From Vibrio penaeicida (GTDB taxonomy: Bacteria; Pseudomonadota; Gammaproteobacteria; Enterobacterales; Vibrionaceae): a stretch of 64,000 nucleotides of DNA. Location: assembly GCF_019977755.1 (NCBI RefSeq), contig NZ_AP025145.1:1178001-1242000 (forward strand), written 5' to 3'. Shown in pieces: positions 18,391 through 27,026 of the stretch. The notes beneath the pieces were generated by a model that ran no database searches, was not told the DNA's origin, and was given only the letters and a program-made list of their open reading frames with translations. The position numbers and the translations under genes were made by a program. The stretch's first letter is position 1. Each line of letters begins with the position of its first letter.

Positions 18391-18424
18391 ATGCCCCCAT
18401 TAGCAAATAATCTAATGGGGGCAT
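18391..18424. terminator. Bidirectional terminator between focA-CBS and yceI
   Basis: A perfect 13-bp stem (ATGCCCCCATTAG / CTAATGGGGGCAT) with an 8-nt loop lies between two convergent genes. It is flanked by ATTTTATT on the plus side and TGTTTTAAG on the minus side. Confidence 0.85.
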
Positions 18425-18447
18425 CAATTTTATTCGAAGCGATTTAA

Positions 18448-19017
18448 TTACTTACGAATGCCTTCAACATGAAGTTCTAGGTCTACGTAGCTAGACGCAC
18501 CCATTACCGCGATGTCGAAATCTTTAAGCTCTAGGCGAGTTGTACCAACAAAACCTGCACGATAACCGCCCCACGGGTCTTTACCTTCGCCAATAAAGTC
18601 TGCATCGATAGTGATTGGATTGGTTACACCGTGAAGTGTCAACTCACCTTCAATCGCCATTTTGCCGTTGCCTTTATCCGTCACTTTTGTGCTTTTGAAA
18701 GACGCTTGAGAAAACTTACCAGTGTTAATGAAATCAGAGCTACGTAAATGCTTATCACGCTCCGCATGGTTTGAATCTAAGCTTGTAGTGTCGATCACAA
18801 CGTTAACTTTAGATGCAGAAACGTTGTTTGCATCGTATGAAAAGTCACCGCTGAAAGTGTTAAAGCGACCTTGGATAAAGCTGTAGCCAAGATGCGGAAC
18901 TTTGAAGTTTACTGAGGCGTGTGCGCCTTTAGTATCAATATTGTAATCCGCTGCGCTTGCACCGAATGGCAAAGCCATTGCTAAAGCTAGCCCTGTGGCG
19001 AAAATCGATTTTTTCAT
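18448..19017 (-). CDS. yceI: YceI-family periplasmic lipid-binding protein
   Basis: A 189-aa secreted protein. The signal peptide is residues 1-22 ([21 protein letters not shown], cleaved before ADYNID). The mature part is one YceI beta-barrel domain with the diagnostic [28 protein letters not shown] and [10 protein letters not shown] blocks. Family members bind isoprenoid or other hydrophobic ligands in a lipocalin-like fold. Its start overlaps the stop of the upstream cytochrome b561 gene, so the pair is one operon (yceJ-yceI order, as in enterobacteria). Confidence 0.92.
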   Translation of the reverse strand: MKKSIFATGLALAMALPFGASAADYNIDTKGAHASVNFKVPHLGYSFIQGRFNTFSGDFSYDANNVSASKVNVVIDTTSLDSNHAERDKHLRSSDFINTGKFSQASFKSTKVTDKGNGKMAIEGELTLHGVTNPITIDADFIGEGKDPWGGYRAGFVGTTRLELKDFDIAVMGASSYVDLELHVEGIRK

Positions 19018-19571
19018 TTTGAAACTCCTATCATTTTGCGTAGCGTGTCATCTTTGTCGATGAAGTGATGTTTAAGTGCAGCCGCAGCGTGAATTGCCAC
19101 CAATCCTATTAAAGCGAAAGCCGCGTAATAATGGATCGTTCCTGCAATGTCAGGTTGATTGGCAAATAATTCCCCCATCGAGGGTACAACGAACCAATCG
19201 AATACTTCTATCCCACGATCATCTGCCGTTGAGATCAAATAGCCTGATGTAAACAATGTAAACAACAATAAGTACATCGCAATATGAGCTAACTTCGCCG
19301 CCAAAACCTCGTATGCTTTGCCTTCAATAGAAGGGTGGGCACTCAAATGTTTCCAAACTAAGCGAAACAACGTTACCAAAGCCAAAATCAATCCAATTGA
19401 TTTATGCCAATACGGTGCCGTTTTATACCACTCACTATAGTAAGTTAGGTCAACCATCCATAAACCAACACCAAACAGCCCAAAGACTGAAAGTGCAGAA
19501 ACCCAGTGTACGACTCTTGCAGTAAGCGAATAGTTTTTTGGAATGTTGCTCATTATGTTACTCATTATCAT
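19014..19571 (-). CDS. yceJ: Cytochrome b561-type diheme membrane protein (YceJ-like)
   Basis: About 185 aa with four TM helices (near 20-40, 52-70, 90-108, 145-165). His in [28 protein letters not shown] and the late [24 protein letters not shown] are the expected heme b ligands of the b561 family. It may pass electrons between quinone and periplasmic partners; its constant partner is YceI. The start is uncertain because three ATG codons occur in the first seven codons, none with a good ribosome binding site. It overlaps yceI downstream. Confidence 0.88.
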   Translation of the reverse strand: MIMSNIMSNIPKNYSLTARVVHWVSALSVFGLFGVGLWMVDLTYYSEWYKTAPYWHKSIGLILALVTLFRLVWKHLSAHPSIEGKAYEVLAAKLAHIAMYLLLFTLFTSGYLISTADDRGIEVFDWFVVPSMGELFANQPDIAGTIHYYAAFALIGLVAIHAAAALKHHFIDKDDTLRKMIGVSK

Positions 19572-19785
19572 TATTTACCCAACTGTGTGGGTTATGTTTG
19601 CATTTGTGTTACCCAACCTTGGTTAGGTGCAACGAAGTATTTACCAAAAAGTACTTATCAAAAAGTAGTACAAACTGATTGACTCATTCGAAAAATTTGA
19701 ACAATTTTGGGTGAACTATTAGAAATGAAGATGGTCGACAAATAATTTACAGTGTAAAAACACGAAACGATCCAGCTTTTAATTA

Positions 19786-20022
19786 TTATTTTTCAATGCC
19801 ATACAGCTCATCATCGATATCCGCAACTTTCCTTTCAATAACAGTCCTTGCATCGGTTAATGCTTGGTTATAAATCGCTGGTCCAGCCTTACTAATGAAA
19901 AAATCGAGTAAAAACTCTGCTTCAAATTGTCCAACCTCGGTATCCAGCTCATTTAATAAATACTCTTGAAGCTCTTCTACGAGTTCGTTCTTTTTCTTTC
20001 TTTCAATCTTTATCTCTGACAT
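19786..20022 (-). CDS. DUF2164 family protein
   Basis: A 78-aa acidic, soluble protein recognised by the family pattern: a short basic N-terminus (EIKIERKKKNELVEELQEYL), then GQFEAEFLLDFFISKAGPAIYNQAL and DARTVIERKV. Its length is normal for the family. The function is unknown. It is divergent from msrP, and nothing in the spacer (20023-20142) indicates shared control. Confidence 0.8.
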   Translation of the reverse strand: MSEIKIERKKKNELVEELQEYLLNELDTEVGQFEAEFLLDFFISKAGPAIYNQALTDARTVIERKVADIDDELYGIEK

Positions 20023-20142
20023 AGCCGTATGAGGTCTCGGTGGTTGTGAAATGAAAGTTTTTATTACCTTGAAGGGTCTAAAGTATTAGTACCTACATAT
20101 CGGTAAATACGCAACGAATTGTACCAACATCAGGAGTTCCTT

Positions 20143-21159
20143 ATGCTAATCCGGATCGCAAAATCATGGCAGTTAAAAGACAACGACATTACATCTGAAG
20201 CTGTCTATGACGATCGCCGCCAAGTTTTAAAGAAACTGGGGATTCTTGCTGCCACAGCACCAATAGCTGGGACAGCTAATGCTGGTATTTTTGATGTGTT
20301 TAAGTCAAAAGAAGCGGAACCCATTGTTGATCCCCGTAAACCTCTGAAGTCTGTGCCATCAAAATACAAAAATCGCACGCTTACGCTCACCCCTGAAGAA
20401 AAAATTCTGACATACAATAACTTCTACGAGTTCGGTACAGCCAAACACCAGCCCGCAGAAAATGCCAGAGGGTTCAAAACCGATCCTTGGCAGATAGAAA
20501 TTGGTGGTGAAGTACATGAACCTTACACCATCGATTTTGCTGATATCCTAAATCAGTTTGCAATCGAAGACCGGTATTACCGATTCCGTTGTGTTGAAGC
20601 ATGGTCGATGAACGTTCCTTGGCTTGGTTTTCCGATTAGCAAGTTAATTGAAAAAGCAAAACCAAAAGGGAATGCTAAATACGTCGCTTTCCAAACGCTT
20701 TACGACCCAGAAAGAATGCCTGGTCAAAAGTCCAGGCGCATCGGAGGGGGAATAAATTACCCTTACGTTGAAGGCTTAACAATTCAAGAAGCAATGCACC
20801 CTTTGGCTATTATGTCCGTTGGGCTTTATGGCAAAACCCTTGCGCCTCAAAACGGTGCACCGCTGCGTCTAATGGTGCCTTGGAAGTACGGTTTTAAGAG
20901 CATTAAATCTATTGTGAAAATCGTATTAACCGAACATCAGCCCCCAACAACATGGAATCAACTCGCAGCCCATGAATATGGCTTTTATGCCAATGTAAAT
21001 CCACAAGTGGACCACCCTCGTTGGAGCCAAGCGTCAGAAAGGTTCATTGGCGAAGGCACTATTTTTAGTTCTTCAAGGCAGGATACGTTGATGTTCAATG
21101 GTTATGAGGATGAAGTAGCCAAACTCTATACTGGACTCGACTTGAACAGGAATTATTAA
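20143..21159 (+). CDS. msrP: Periplasmic methionine sulfoxide reductase catalytic subunit MsrP
   Basis: A 338-aa molybdopterin enzyme (formerly YedY) that repairs oxidised methionine in periplasmic proteins. The Tat signal has [10 protein letters not shown] followed by a hydrophobic stretch ending TANA. C150 in [11 protein letters not shown] is the molybdenum ligand; [18 protein letters not shown] and [12 protein letters not shown] are family blocks. I start at ATG 20143 with CAGGAG upstream; the upstream ATG at 20119 lacks one. It overlaps msrQ by one base (TAATG), so the two are translationally coupled. Confidence 0.95.
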   Translation: MLIRIAKSWQLKDNDITSEAVYDDRRQVLKKLGILAATAPIAGTANAGIFDVFKSKEAEPIVDPRKPLKSVPSKYKNRTLTLTPEEKILTYNNFYEFGTAKHQPAENARGFKTDPWQIEIGGEVHEPYTIDFADILNQFAIEDRYYRFRCVEAWSMNVPWLGFPISKLIEKAKPKGNAKYVAFQTLYDPERMPGQKSRRIGGGINYPYVEGLTIQEAMHPLAIMSVGLYGKTLAPQNGAPLRLMVPWKYGFKSIKSIVKIVLTEHQPPTTWNQLAAHEYGFYANVNPQVDHPRWSQASERFIGEGTIFSSSRQDTLMFNGYEDEVAKLYTGLDLNRNY

Positions 21160-21758
21160 TGACACTGAGCAACACACACATCATTGTGACCAAAGCACTC
21201 ATTCATGTTGTTCAGTGGTTTTCACTCCTTTGGTTGTTCATGGCAGCAACCAATGGACACCTCGGTGCAGAACCAGTAGATGAAATCATTCATTTTACAG
21301 GTAAGGCTGCGCTGAATACCTTAATTGCCACCATGCTTATTACCCCTCTAGTTCGATGGTTAAAAATCGGGCAGCTAATCAGAACAAGGCGTTTACTTGG
21401 TGTATTTGCCTTTATGTGGGCCGCTTTGCATCTTTTAGCTTATGTTTCGTTGGATCTCGGCTACGAGTGGCTTTTGATACTCGATGAAATCATAACTCGC
21501 CCATACCTCATAGTTGGGGCACTCAGCTGGATTATCCTTTTGCTTCTTACAGTTACATCAACGAAACAAGCTCAAAGAAAGTTAAAAAAAAGGTGGCAAG
21601 CTTTGCATAATTGGGTCTATATCGCAGTCTTGCTTATACCAATCCATTATCTTTGGTCTGTTAAATCTGTAGGTATAGGACCCGTTTTATATCTAACATC
21701 TTCATTTTTACTACTATTATTTAGAAAAGATAAAGTAAAACGTTGGTTAGTAAAGTAA
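21159..21758 (+). CDS. msrQ: Heme-binding membrane subunit MsrQ
   Basis: A 199-aa six-helix membrane protein (formerly YedZ) that delivers quinol electrons to MsrP. It has HFTGKAALNTL, the RRLLGVFAFMWAALHLLAY helix with heme ligand His, TRPYLIVGALSW, and WQALHNWVYIAVLLIPIHYLW carrying two more heme His. Family length is normal. The ATG overlaps the msrP stop codon. The 3' end is followed within 40 bp by the next plus-strand gene, so read-through is possible. Confidence 0.94.
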   Translation: MTLSNTHIIVTKALIHVVQWFSLLWLFMAATNGHLGAEPVDEIIHFTGKAALNTLIATMLITPLVRWLKIGQLIRTRRLLGVFAFMWAALHLLAYVSLDLGYEWLLILDEIITRPYLIVGALSWIILLLLTVTSTKQAQRKLKKRWQALHNWVYIAVLLIPIHYLWSVKSVGIGPVLYLTSSFLLLLFRKDKVKRWLVK

Positions 21759-21796
21759 GGAGTCTTTGAGTTCTCCTTGCACTAGGAGAGCTCTGT

Positions 21797-22435
21797 TTGT
21801 TAAAAGATTTAGTCATTCAAGGATTGATTGATTTTCAGGAAGACTGCCTGAAATTATGCGAAAGCCATTACCCAACTGTGCATAATCGTGGCATGAGTGA
21901 GCATCACCTCGGTTTAGCGTTTGCTCGTAGAATGGCAAGCAAGTTTACAGAATATGATCACCCAAACTACTTCGAGTCCATAGAAAGCCTTCCGGTTCCT
22001 GACCAGCCTTTCCATTTCCGCGTATCCTCAGACATCGGGACTGTTTGGGTGCATAGCCACCATTTAATGAGTGCCAGTAAAAGCTGCCGGGAAAATATGT
22101 TAAGAGACATAAATCAATGGCAAGCTGAATATGGGTACGCCATACAACCGAATGATCTATTAGTTGTTATTGCCGATCACTGGTTTACTCGGGGAAAATG
22201 GAGCCGTGAGATATTAAGTTGGTGGAATACTGAACTTCCGAAGAACGAAGGAGAGTACAAAGAGCAAGGCGTCTTGTTATGGAAATCTGAGAGTTCGATC
22301 TACAAAGAACTGGAACAGCGGTTTTCTATTCGCCCTTGTTACCTTAGCTTTGCGCATCCCCTAAGAAAACCCAACACCAAAGACGCTATTCTTAAATACA
22401 TACACCTCTACTCCATACTTGAATGGCATCGCTAG
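21797..22435 (+). CDS. Hypothetical protein (Vibrio-type, unknown family)
   Basis: 212 aa, soluble, no signal peptide. The TTG start follows a good Shine-Dalgarno (AGGAGAG). The sequence has a His/Trp-rich character: HHLGLAFARRMASKF, FHFRVSSDIGTVWVHSHHL, DLLVVIADHWFTRGKW. The FRVSSDIGTVWVH...DLLVVIADHW layout suggests an alpha/beta fold, possibly nuclease-like, but no catalytic motif is convincing and I do not assign a function. It lies 38 bp after msrQ and 100 bp before the lipase-like gene. Confidence 0.65.
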   Translation: MLKDLVIQGLIDFQEDCLKLCESHYPTVHNRGMSEHHLGLAFARRMASKFTEYDHPNYFESIESLPVPDQPFHFRVSSDIGTVWVHSHHLMSASKSCRENMLRDINQWQAEYGYAIQPNDLLVVIADHWFTRGKWSREILSWWNTELPKNEGEYKEQGVLLWKSESSIYKELEQRFSIRPCYLSFAHPLRKPNTKDAILKYIHLYSILEWHR

Positions 22436-22535
22436 GCTCAATTTATAAATACTTTGCCCAAACTACCTAAACAACCCCCACTATTTGTCATCAAGTTTTA
22501 ACATTTCGCAGTCAAGCTGAAATAAAACTCTTAAG

Positions 22536-23333
22536 TTGGCTGTGAAAAAACTAAAACGTTACCAATATGAACGCTACGCCGTTCTTTGCGAACTCGCCTA
22601 CCCACGTACTTTTAAGCAAACCCGATACGGATTCGATCCTAACGGACAACGTGTCATTAACAACCGATTTGGAAAGGTGCTGATGCGCATTCTTTGGAGT
22701 CGTAACAGCGATGAAGTGATCATCGTTATAAAAGGGTCACACAACATTTGGGATTGGCTTCTAAACAGCGCAATGTGGCAAAAGTCCTGTAAATGCTGGG
22801 GGCTTCACTACTCTATTCACGCTGGGTTTCACTTCCTACTTACTCAAGAAAGTACGCCAGCGCATAAAAAAGATACGCTAGGTCGCTCAGTAATGGAGCG
22901 CGTCGAAGATATAGTGAAACCTTTAGTCGACGAGCAAGGAAAGAGAATAAGTATTACTGGTCACTCTTCGGGTGGAGCGATTGGTAACGTCTTGGCTGAC
23001 TATTTAGAGACCCGTTATCCGAATTGCATTAAACGCGTAGTCACTTTTGGTCAACCAGCAGCTGGAAACTATCAGTTTAAAGCGCATTACAAACTGGCTA
23101 GAAGAACATACAGGGTATGCTGCGACCTCGATATTGTAACATTTATGCCACCCCTCCCTTTCGTGTATTGGCACGTCGGAAAGCTTTTGTGGCTATACAA
23201 TGGGAAAATTTACGAAAACACTCCTACTGGGATCCGACTTTTACGTTCAATTCTAAGCTGGTTGATCCGCCCTTTCTCATACCATTTGATGAGGAAATAT
23301 ATTAGAAATAAAGACTTTTTTGATGAACGATAA
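22536..23333 (+). CDS. Class 3 lipase-like alpha/beta hydrolase
   Basis: About 265 aa. The nucleophile elbow is GHSSGGAIGN (serine near residue 150). An oxyanion-type IVIKGSHNIWDWL comes earlier, Asp in CCDLDIVTFMPP follows, and His in WHVGK or the C-terminal YHLMRK completes a possible triad. This is the layout of lipase_3 (fungal-lipase-like) proteins. No signal peptide is present, so it is probably intracellular or effector-like; no VgrG or immunity gene adjoins it. The start is TTG 22536 or GTG 22542. The spacer after it is strongly AT-rich. Confidence 0.78.
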   Translation: MAVKKLKRYQYERYAVLCELAYPRTFKQTRYGFDPNGQRVINNRFGKVLMRILWSRNSDEVIIVIKGSHNIWDWLLNSAMWQKSCKCWGLHYSIHAGFHFLLTQESTPAHKKDTLGRSVMERVEDIVKPLVDEQGKRISITGHSSGGAIGNVLADYLETRYPNCIKRVVTFGQPAAGNYQFKAHYKLARRTYRVCCDLDIVTFMPPLPFVYWHVGKLLWLYNGKIYENTPTGIRLLRSILSWLIRPFSYHLMRKYIRNKDFFDER

Positions 23334-23772
23334 ATAATTCAAATAGTATTTTGATCAAATATAGATCTTAAGATCCCTATCAACGCTTTTTTTGATCTAA
23401 ATACAAAATGTGTTTATTTAATTAATGAAGTTAGTGTTTGTTACAATTTTAATGAGAGCAGCTTCTAATTATATGTGAGCTTCGTTTGATATTTGAGCAA
23501 CGGACTCATTTATAAATATTGTGACGAGTTCTATATTTTGTAAAAATAACTTCTTCTATGCACTTATTATTTATATTTATAGCAGCCATAAGAAATCATT
23601 ATATTAACTATATATATCAACAAGTTAACAAATTAACTTTCAAATAAATCATTACAAGTCAATTAGGATTAGCATACCAAATAAATAGTCTTGACAATAT
23701 TGATATTCTGCCCAAAATAGAGTGATGTTTTTAAGTATTTCGCTATTTTAATATATCGATCTTAGTATTGCC
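23334..23772. other. 439-bp AT-rich spacer
   Basis: Clearly more AT-rich than the flanking genes, with long A/T runs and many TTTTGAT/ATATAT tracts. I found no convincing ORF. A TTGACA at about 23692 may be the -35 of the EAL gene. The composition suits H-NS-type silencing or recent acquisition, which is inference. Confidence 0.4.
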
Positions 23773-24567
23773 TTGAGCTTGTATGAAAGTATGATCTTAT
23801 CTAATTCAGAAAATTTTACGCTGTGCCTTAAGCAAGACAAATCTGGTGAGCATTACGCAGAATACGATAACTTCGTATTGAGGAGTGTATTTCAGCCAAT
23901 TTTCAATGCTGGCAAAGAAGTTATGGGGGTGGAAGCTCTTGTTAGAATTTCTGATCAGGAAGGTGAAACCATTCGACCGGACTTATTTTTTCATACCAAC
24001 ACATTTTGTATCGAAACTCGCATTGATGTAGAAGCACTAAGCAGAGCAATACACATACTCAATTTTGCTCAATCCAAACACCGAAATAAACAACTCTTCT
24101 TAAATGCCCTGCCCGACCCAGAACATAACCTGTTTCATGATTTGAGCCGCTCTGTATTAGTTAACAGACTCGACGAACTTAAAATCCGGACCAGGCAAAT
24201 TGTTATTGAATTTGTCGAACTGCAAGTTAAAGACAATCAGATGTTATCTCGAGTGACTTCACTACTGACTCAAAATGGGTTTGGTATTGCGGTAGACGAC
24301 TACGGTCAGCAAGCGTCTACAAAAGATAGAGTGAAGCTCATCAATCCCTCAATAGTAAAAATCGATAAGAGTCTAATGAATGACTTTATGGGTGGCATCG
24401 CATCCCCGCTCCTTTCTGCGCTTAGAGTTGCCACAGAAGTCGGTGCAAAAACCGTTATTGAAGGTATCGAATCGAAGGAACAATTCGAAAACATGGTCTC
24501 GTTGAACATTGACATGTTCCAAGGCTATCATTTGGCTCATCCAGAACCTTTGCATTCCGTTAACTGA
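23773..24567 (+). CDS. EAL-domain protein without GGDEF (copy 1)
   Basis: A 264-aa (or 258 from ATG 23791) soluble stand-alone EAL domain. E54 of GVEALVR, FLNALP, EFVE, VDDYG, KIDKS and EGIES preserve most metal and substrate ligands. Loop 6 is altered: DDYGQQAST replaces DDFGTGYSS, which can lower or abolish cyclic-di-GMP hydrolysis. An N-terminal extension of about 35 residues (HYAEYDNFVLRSVFQPI) is shared with the protein at 43715-44524, so the two are paralogues. Start codon choice among TTG 23773, TTG 23779 and ATG 23791 is open. It is convergent with the TauE-like gene, with 1 bp between stops. Confidence 0.87.
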   Translation: MSLYESMILSNSENFTLCLKQDKSGEHYAEYDNFVLRSVFQPIFNAGKEVMGVEALVRISDQEGETIRPDLFFHTNTFCIETRIDVEALSRAIHILNFAQSKHRNKQLFLNALPDPEHNLFHDLSRSVLVNRLDELKIRTRQIVIEFVELQVKDNQMLSRVTSLLTQNGFGIAVDDYGQQASTKDRVKLINPSIVKIDKSLMNDFMGGIASPLLSALRVATEVGAKTVIEGIESKEQFENMVSLNIDMFQGYHLAHPEPLHSVN

Positions 24568-24568
24568 G

Positions 24569-25312
24569 TTAAAGCAAAATCCCCTCAAGAAGCAGTTTTG
24601 TGCCGAATACCAATAGGCAGACATAGCATACTTGATATATAAACTTTTCTGATACTCTGTGGAGCAACCAAACACCCATATAGACACCAATAGGGGCTAA
24701 CGGCACTAAAACAAATGCCGTCATTAGATTTTCCTTTGAGAAACTTCCTAACATCCCATAAGGCACGAGCTTTATTCCGTTCAGAATCCCAAACAAAACT
24801 GCCATAGTACTTACAAGAACTACCTTATCTAGCTTTAAAGGCAGTAAGTAAATGGTTGCGGGTCCACCCCCCGAATGAATAGCCGTACTAGAGAACCCAC
24901 ACAAACAACTCCAGATTATCCGCCATTTTGGATGTTTAAAAAACGTATGGTCACTTATGCCAAACCAATACAAACAGCAAAATAAAACGGATATCCCTCC
25001 TATCAACACTTTAATCAAATCTATAGATAACATTTCTAAAAGCAGACCAGCCGCAGCGATACCAAGTATTGCCCAAGCGAGCATCGAGCGGATCACGGAG
25101 TAATTTGCAGTTTTGTAATGATGCTTTACAGCAAAGATATCCATTACGATCAGAATGGGTAGCAATATTGAGGCAGCTTGAAGAGGGGAAATAGTCAGCG
25201 ACATCATAGGAACTGAAATGCTCCCAATGGCACCACCAAACCCACCTTTCCCTATTCCATAAATTAAAATTGCAGGGATGGCAACTAAGTAAAAAAATGG
25301 GTCAACGATCAT
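24569..25312 (-). CDS. TauE/SafE-family membrane exporter
   Basis: A 247-aa protein with about eight TM helices. The N-terminal GIGKGGFGGAIGSISVPMMSL and mid-protein TAIHSGGGPATIYLLPL are the two diagnostic repeats of the TauE/SafE family. Members export sulfite, sulfoacetate or other small organic anions. It is the last gene of the eight-gene leftward operon and overlaps the ThuA-like gene (ATGA). In this context it could remove a sulfite or carboxylate released by the pathway. The ligand is not evident. Confidence 0.88.
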   Translation of the reverse strand: MIVDPFFYLVAIPAILIYGIGKGGFGGAIGSISVPMMSLTISPLQAASILLPILIVMDIFAVKHHYKTANYSVIRSMLAWAILGIAAAGLLLEMLSIDLIKVLIGGISVLFCCLYWFGISDHTFFKHPKWRIIWSCLCGFSSTAIHSGGGPATIYLLPLKLDKVVLVSTMAVLFGILNGIKLVPYGMLGSFSKENLMTAFVLVPLAPIGVYMGVWLLHRVSEKFIYQVCYVCLLVFGTKLLLEGILL

Positions 25313-26016
25313 TTATCTCTTGCTGCCCAGTGAAACCCGCGCCTCATTAATTCGTCGATTTGAGAGTATTCTAGCTCTCTAATTGTGTGACCCACAGAGC
25401 AATAAAACACCTTGCCTTGGTCCCAACGTCTACGCCAAGCGATGGGCATTTTAGTGCCTTCTATCCAATGAAGGTGCTCGCCACTAAATTCAGTCGAAGC
25501 CAATACATCATTACTTGGATCTACCAACATGTAGTATTGCTCGCCATACATAGTGAAATCAGAGAGATTGTCTGTAATTCCATCTTCAGAGTCGTGAAAT
25601 CGGATCGGATAGTGAATGAAATCATCAGAAGGAATTGGATTGTCCGGCCAACCGGGTGGATGAGCGACAAACTGCCCACCAATTAGGAAATGATAGGTTG
25701 GGTGATCTCTAAAAGCGTCTCCCATGTGTCCATGCCATCCTGCGATTCCACATCCTCCTGCAATCGCAGCTAATAAACCTTGCTCTTCCTCTCTCGAAAT
25801 ATTTCCGAATTCTTCTTGGTGGCTGCTTCTAGCGCTCGACCAGATAGGAATGATTAAGTCGATATCCGAGGTCAAATCACGATCCAGTAATGGAGAAAAT
25901 GAATCATACACAACCACCTCAAACCCTTCATCTTTCAAAAGATTCGTTGCCCAAGTACAAAATGCTTCAGGAGTATGCCCCTCCCATCCACCTACAAACA
26001 ATGCTGCTTTCTTCAT
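25309..26016 (-). CDS. ThuA-like domain protein
   Basis: A 235-aa protein of the ThuA family (class I glutamine-amidotransferase-like fold). It begins KKAALFVGGWEGHTPEAFC, then DLIIPIWSSARSS, GCGIAGWHGHMGDAFRDHPTYHFLIGG and KVFYCSVGHTIRELE near the end, all family blocks. ThuA proteins occur in disaccharide and polyol catabolic loci such as trehalose utilisation of Sinorhizobium, where they act on keto-sugar intermediates. It is sandwiched in the operon by overlaps on both sides, indicating coupled translation with its neighbours. Confidence 0.86.
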   Translation of the reverse strand: MKKAALFVGGWEGHTPEAFCTWATNLLKDEGFEVVVYDSFSPLLDRDLTSDIDLIIPIWSSARSSHQEEFGNISREEEQGLLAAIAGGCGIAGWHGHMGDAFRDHPTYHFLIGGQFVAHPPGWPDNPIPSDDFIHYPIRFHDSEDGITDNLSDFTMYGEQYYMLVDPSNDVLASTEFSGEHLHWIEGTKMPIAWRRRWDQGKVFYCSVGHTIRELEYSQIDELMRRGFHWAARDK

Positions 26017-26906
26017 TAATTTGTCTCCTTTTTGTTTCGTTGTTTGCGATAATTTGCCATTCTTGCCATGTCTTGCTCACCATAGCCAGCTTGGCTTGCC
26101 AAACATAATTGTTGATGGTTGATCGACATTTGAGGAACATCCACATCAGCTTTATTGGCCAGTTCAATCGCTAGCCTCATGTCTTTCTTCGCAAGATCGA
26201 GAGCAAACGTCACTTCATCCTCCACTCCTAAATAAAGAGGTGTACGAAAGCGCATCATAGGTGAGCCTGCTGCACTGAGATTAAGAAGTTCAAGCAACGC
26301 TTCATATTTAATGTTTAGCGGTTCAGCGAGTGATAGAATTTCCGCAATGATTTGGTTTTGGCTGTGAATAACACTGTTGATCAGCAATTTAGCAACGTGC
26401 CCAAGTGTAGGAGCTCCCATAAGAAAAGTTTGCTTCCCCATCAGACCAAAACACGCTTGCAACGTGCTGTTTCTTAATTCGTTAGTACCTAGCATAAAAA
26501 CCAATTCGCCTTTTTCAGCAGCGTCTAAACTGCCTGACACTGGCGCATCAATGTATTGCACTCCATTTTCTGAGGCTGAAAGGTGCAATCGTTTTGATGT
26601 GGGTTCGCCGATAGTACTCATTTCAATCCAATAACGAGATCGCATGGAGCCAGAAAGGACGCTGTTTTTGTTTGTTAAATAAACACTTTCTACAGCTTTA
26701 TCATCCGAAAGTATGGAGAAAACCATGTCACAGTGGCTAGCGATTTCCACCGGACTCTTAGCTATTTGGACAGAACCAAAGCGCGCTCGTAAATCCAAAC
26801 TGGTTTGAACAGTTCGGTTATAAACCATCAACGAAATACCATTGGCAGCAAGATTTGAAGCCATAAGCCGCCCCATTTTTCCTAACCCAATAAATCCAAT
26901 CTTCAT
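26016..26906 (-). CDS. NAD(P)-dependent beta-hydroxyacid dehydrogenase (3-HIBDH family)
   Basis: A 296-aa protein. The Rossmann motif is GFIGLGKMGRLMASNL, the substrate-binding DAPVSGSLDAAEKGELVFMLG fits the family, and the catalytic lysine is in LGHVAKLLINS. The family oxidises 3-hydroxyisobutyrate, tartronate, glycerate or sulfolactate-type substrates, or reduces the matching semialdehydes. In this operon it could act on the aldehyde or hydroxyacid branch. It is separated from the ABC ATPase gene by 120 bp holding a hairpin (26992-27009), and overlaps the ThuA gene by one base. Confidence 0.87.
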   Translation of the reverse strand: MKIGFIGLGKMGRLMASNLAANGISLMVYNRTVQTSLDLRARFGSVQIAKSPVEIASHCDMVFSILSDDKAVESVYLTNKNSVLSGSMRSRYWIEMSTIGEPTSKRLHLSASENGVQYIDAPVSGSLDAAEKGELVFMLGTNELRNSTLQACFGLMGKQTFLMGAPTLGHVAKLLINSVIHSQNQIIAEILSLAEPLNIKYEALLELLNLSAAGSPMMRFRTPLYLGVEDEVTFALDLAKKDMRLAIELANKADVDVPQMSINHQQLCLASQAGYGEQDMARMANYRKQRNKKETN

Positions 26907-26991
26907 GTAAGCATTCCTTTAATTTGGCACAATAAGTCATACACACCGTTTTCAAATCTTGATTCGCTATTTTTAAGACATAACTAGCCTA

Positions 26992-27009
26992 GAGCGCTAG
27001 CGAGCGCTC
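26992..27009. other. Operon-internal stem-loop
   Basis: GAGCGCT-N4-AGCGCTC, a 7-bp stem, lies between the ABC ATPase and the hydroxyacid dehydrogenase genes. No T-run follows on the minus strand, so it probably processes or stabilises mRNA rather than terminating it. Confidence 0.45.
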
Positions 27010-27026
27010 CAAAGATATGAGTAAAG

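Noticed and set aside
22536..23333. Lipase-like protein as a type VI secretion effector
   Set aside because: No VgrG, PAAR, adaptor or immunity gene is nearby, so the idea has only the lipase fold behind it.
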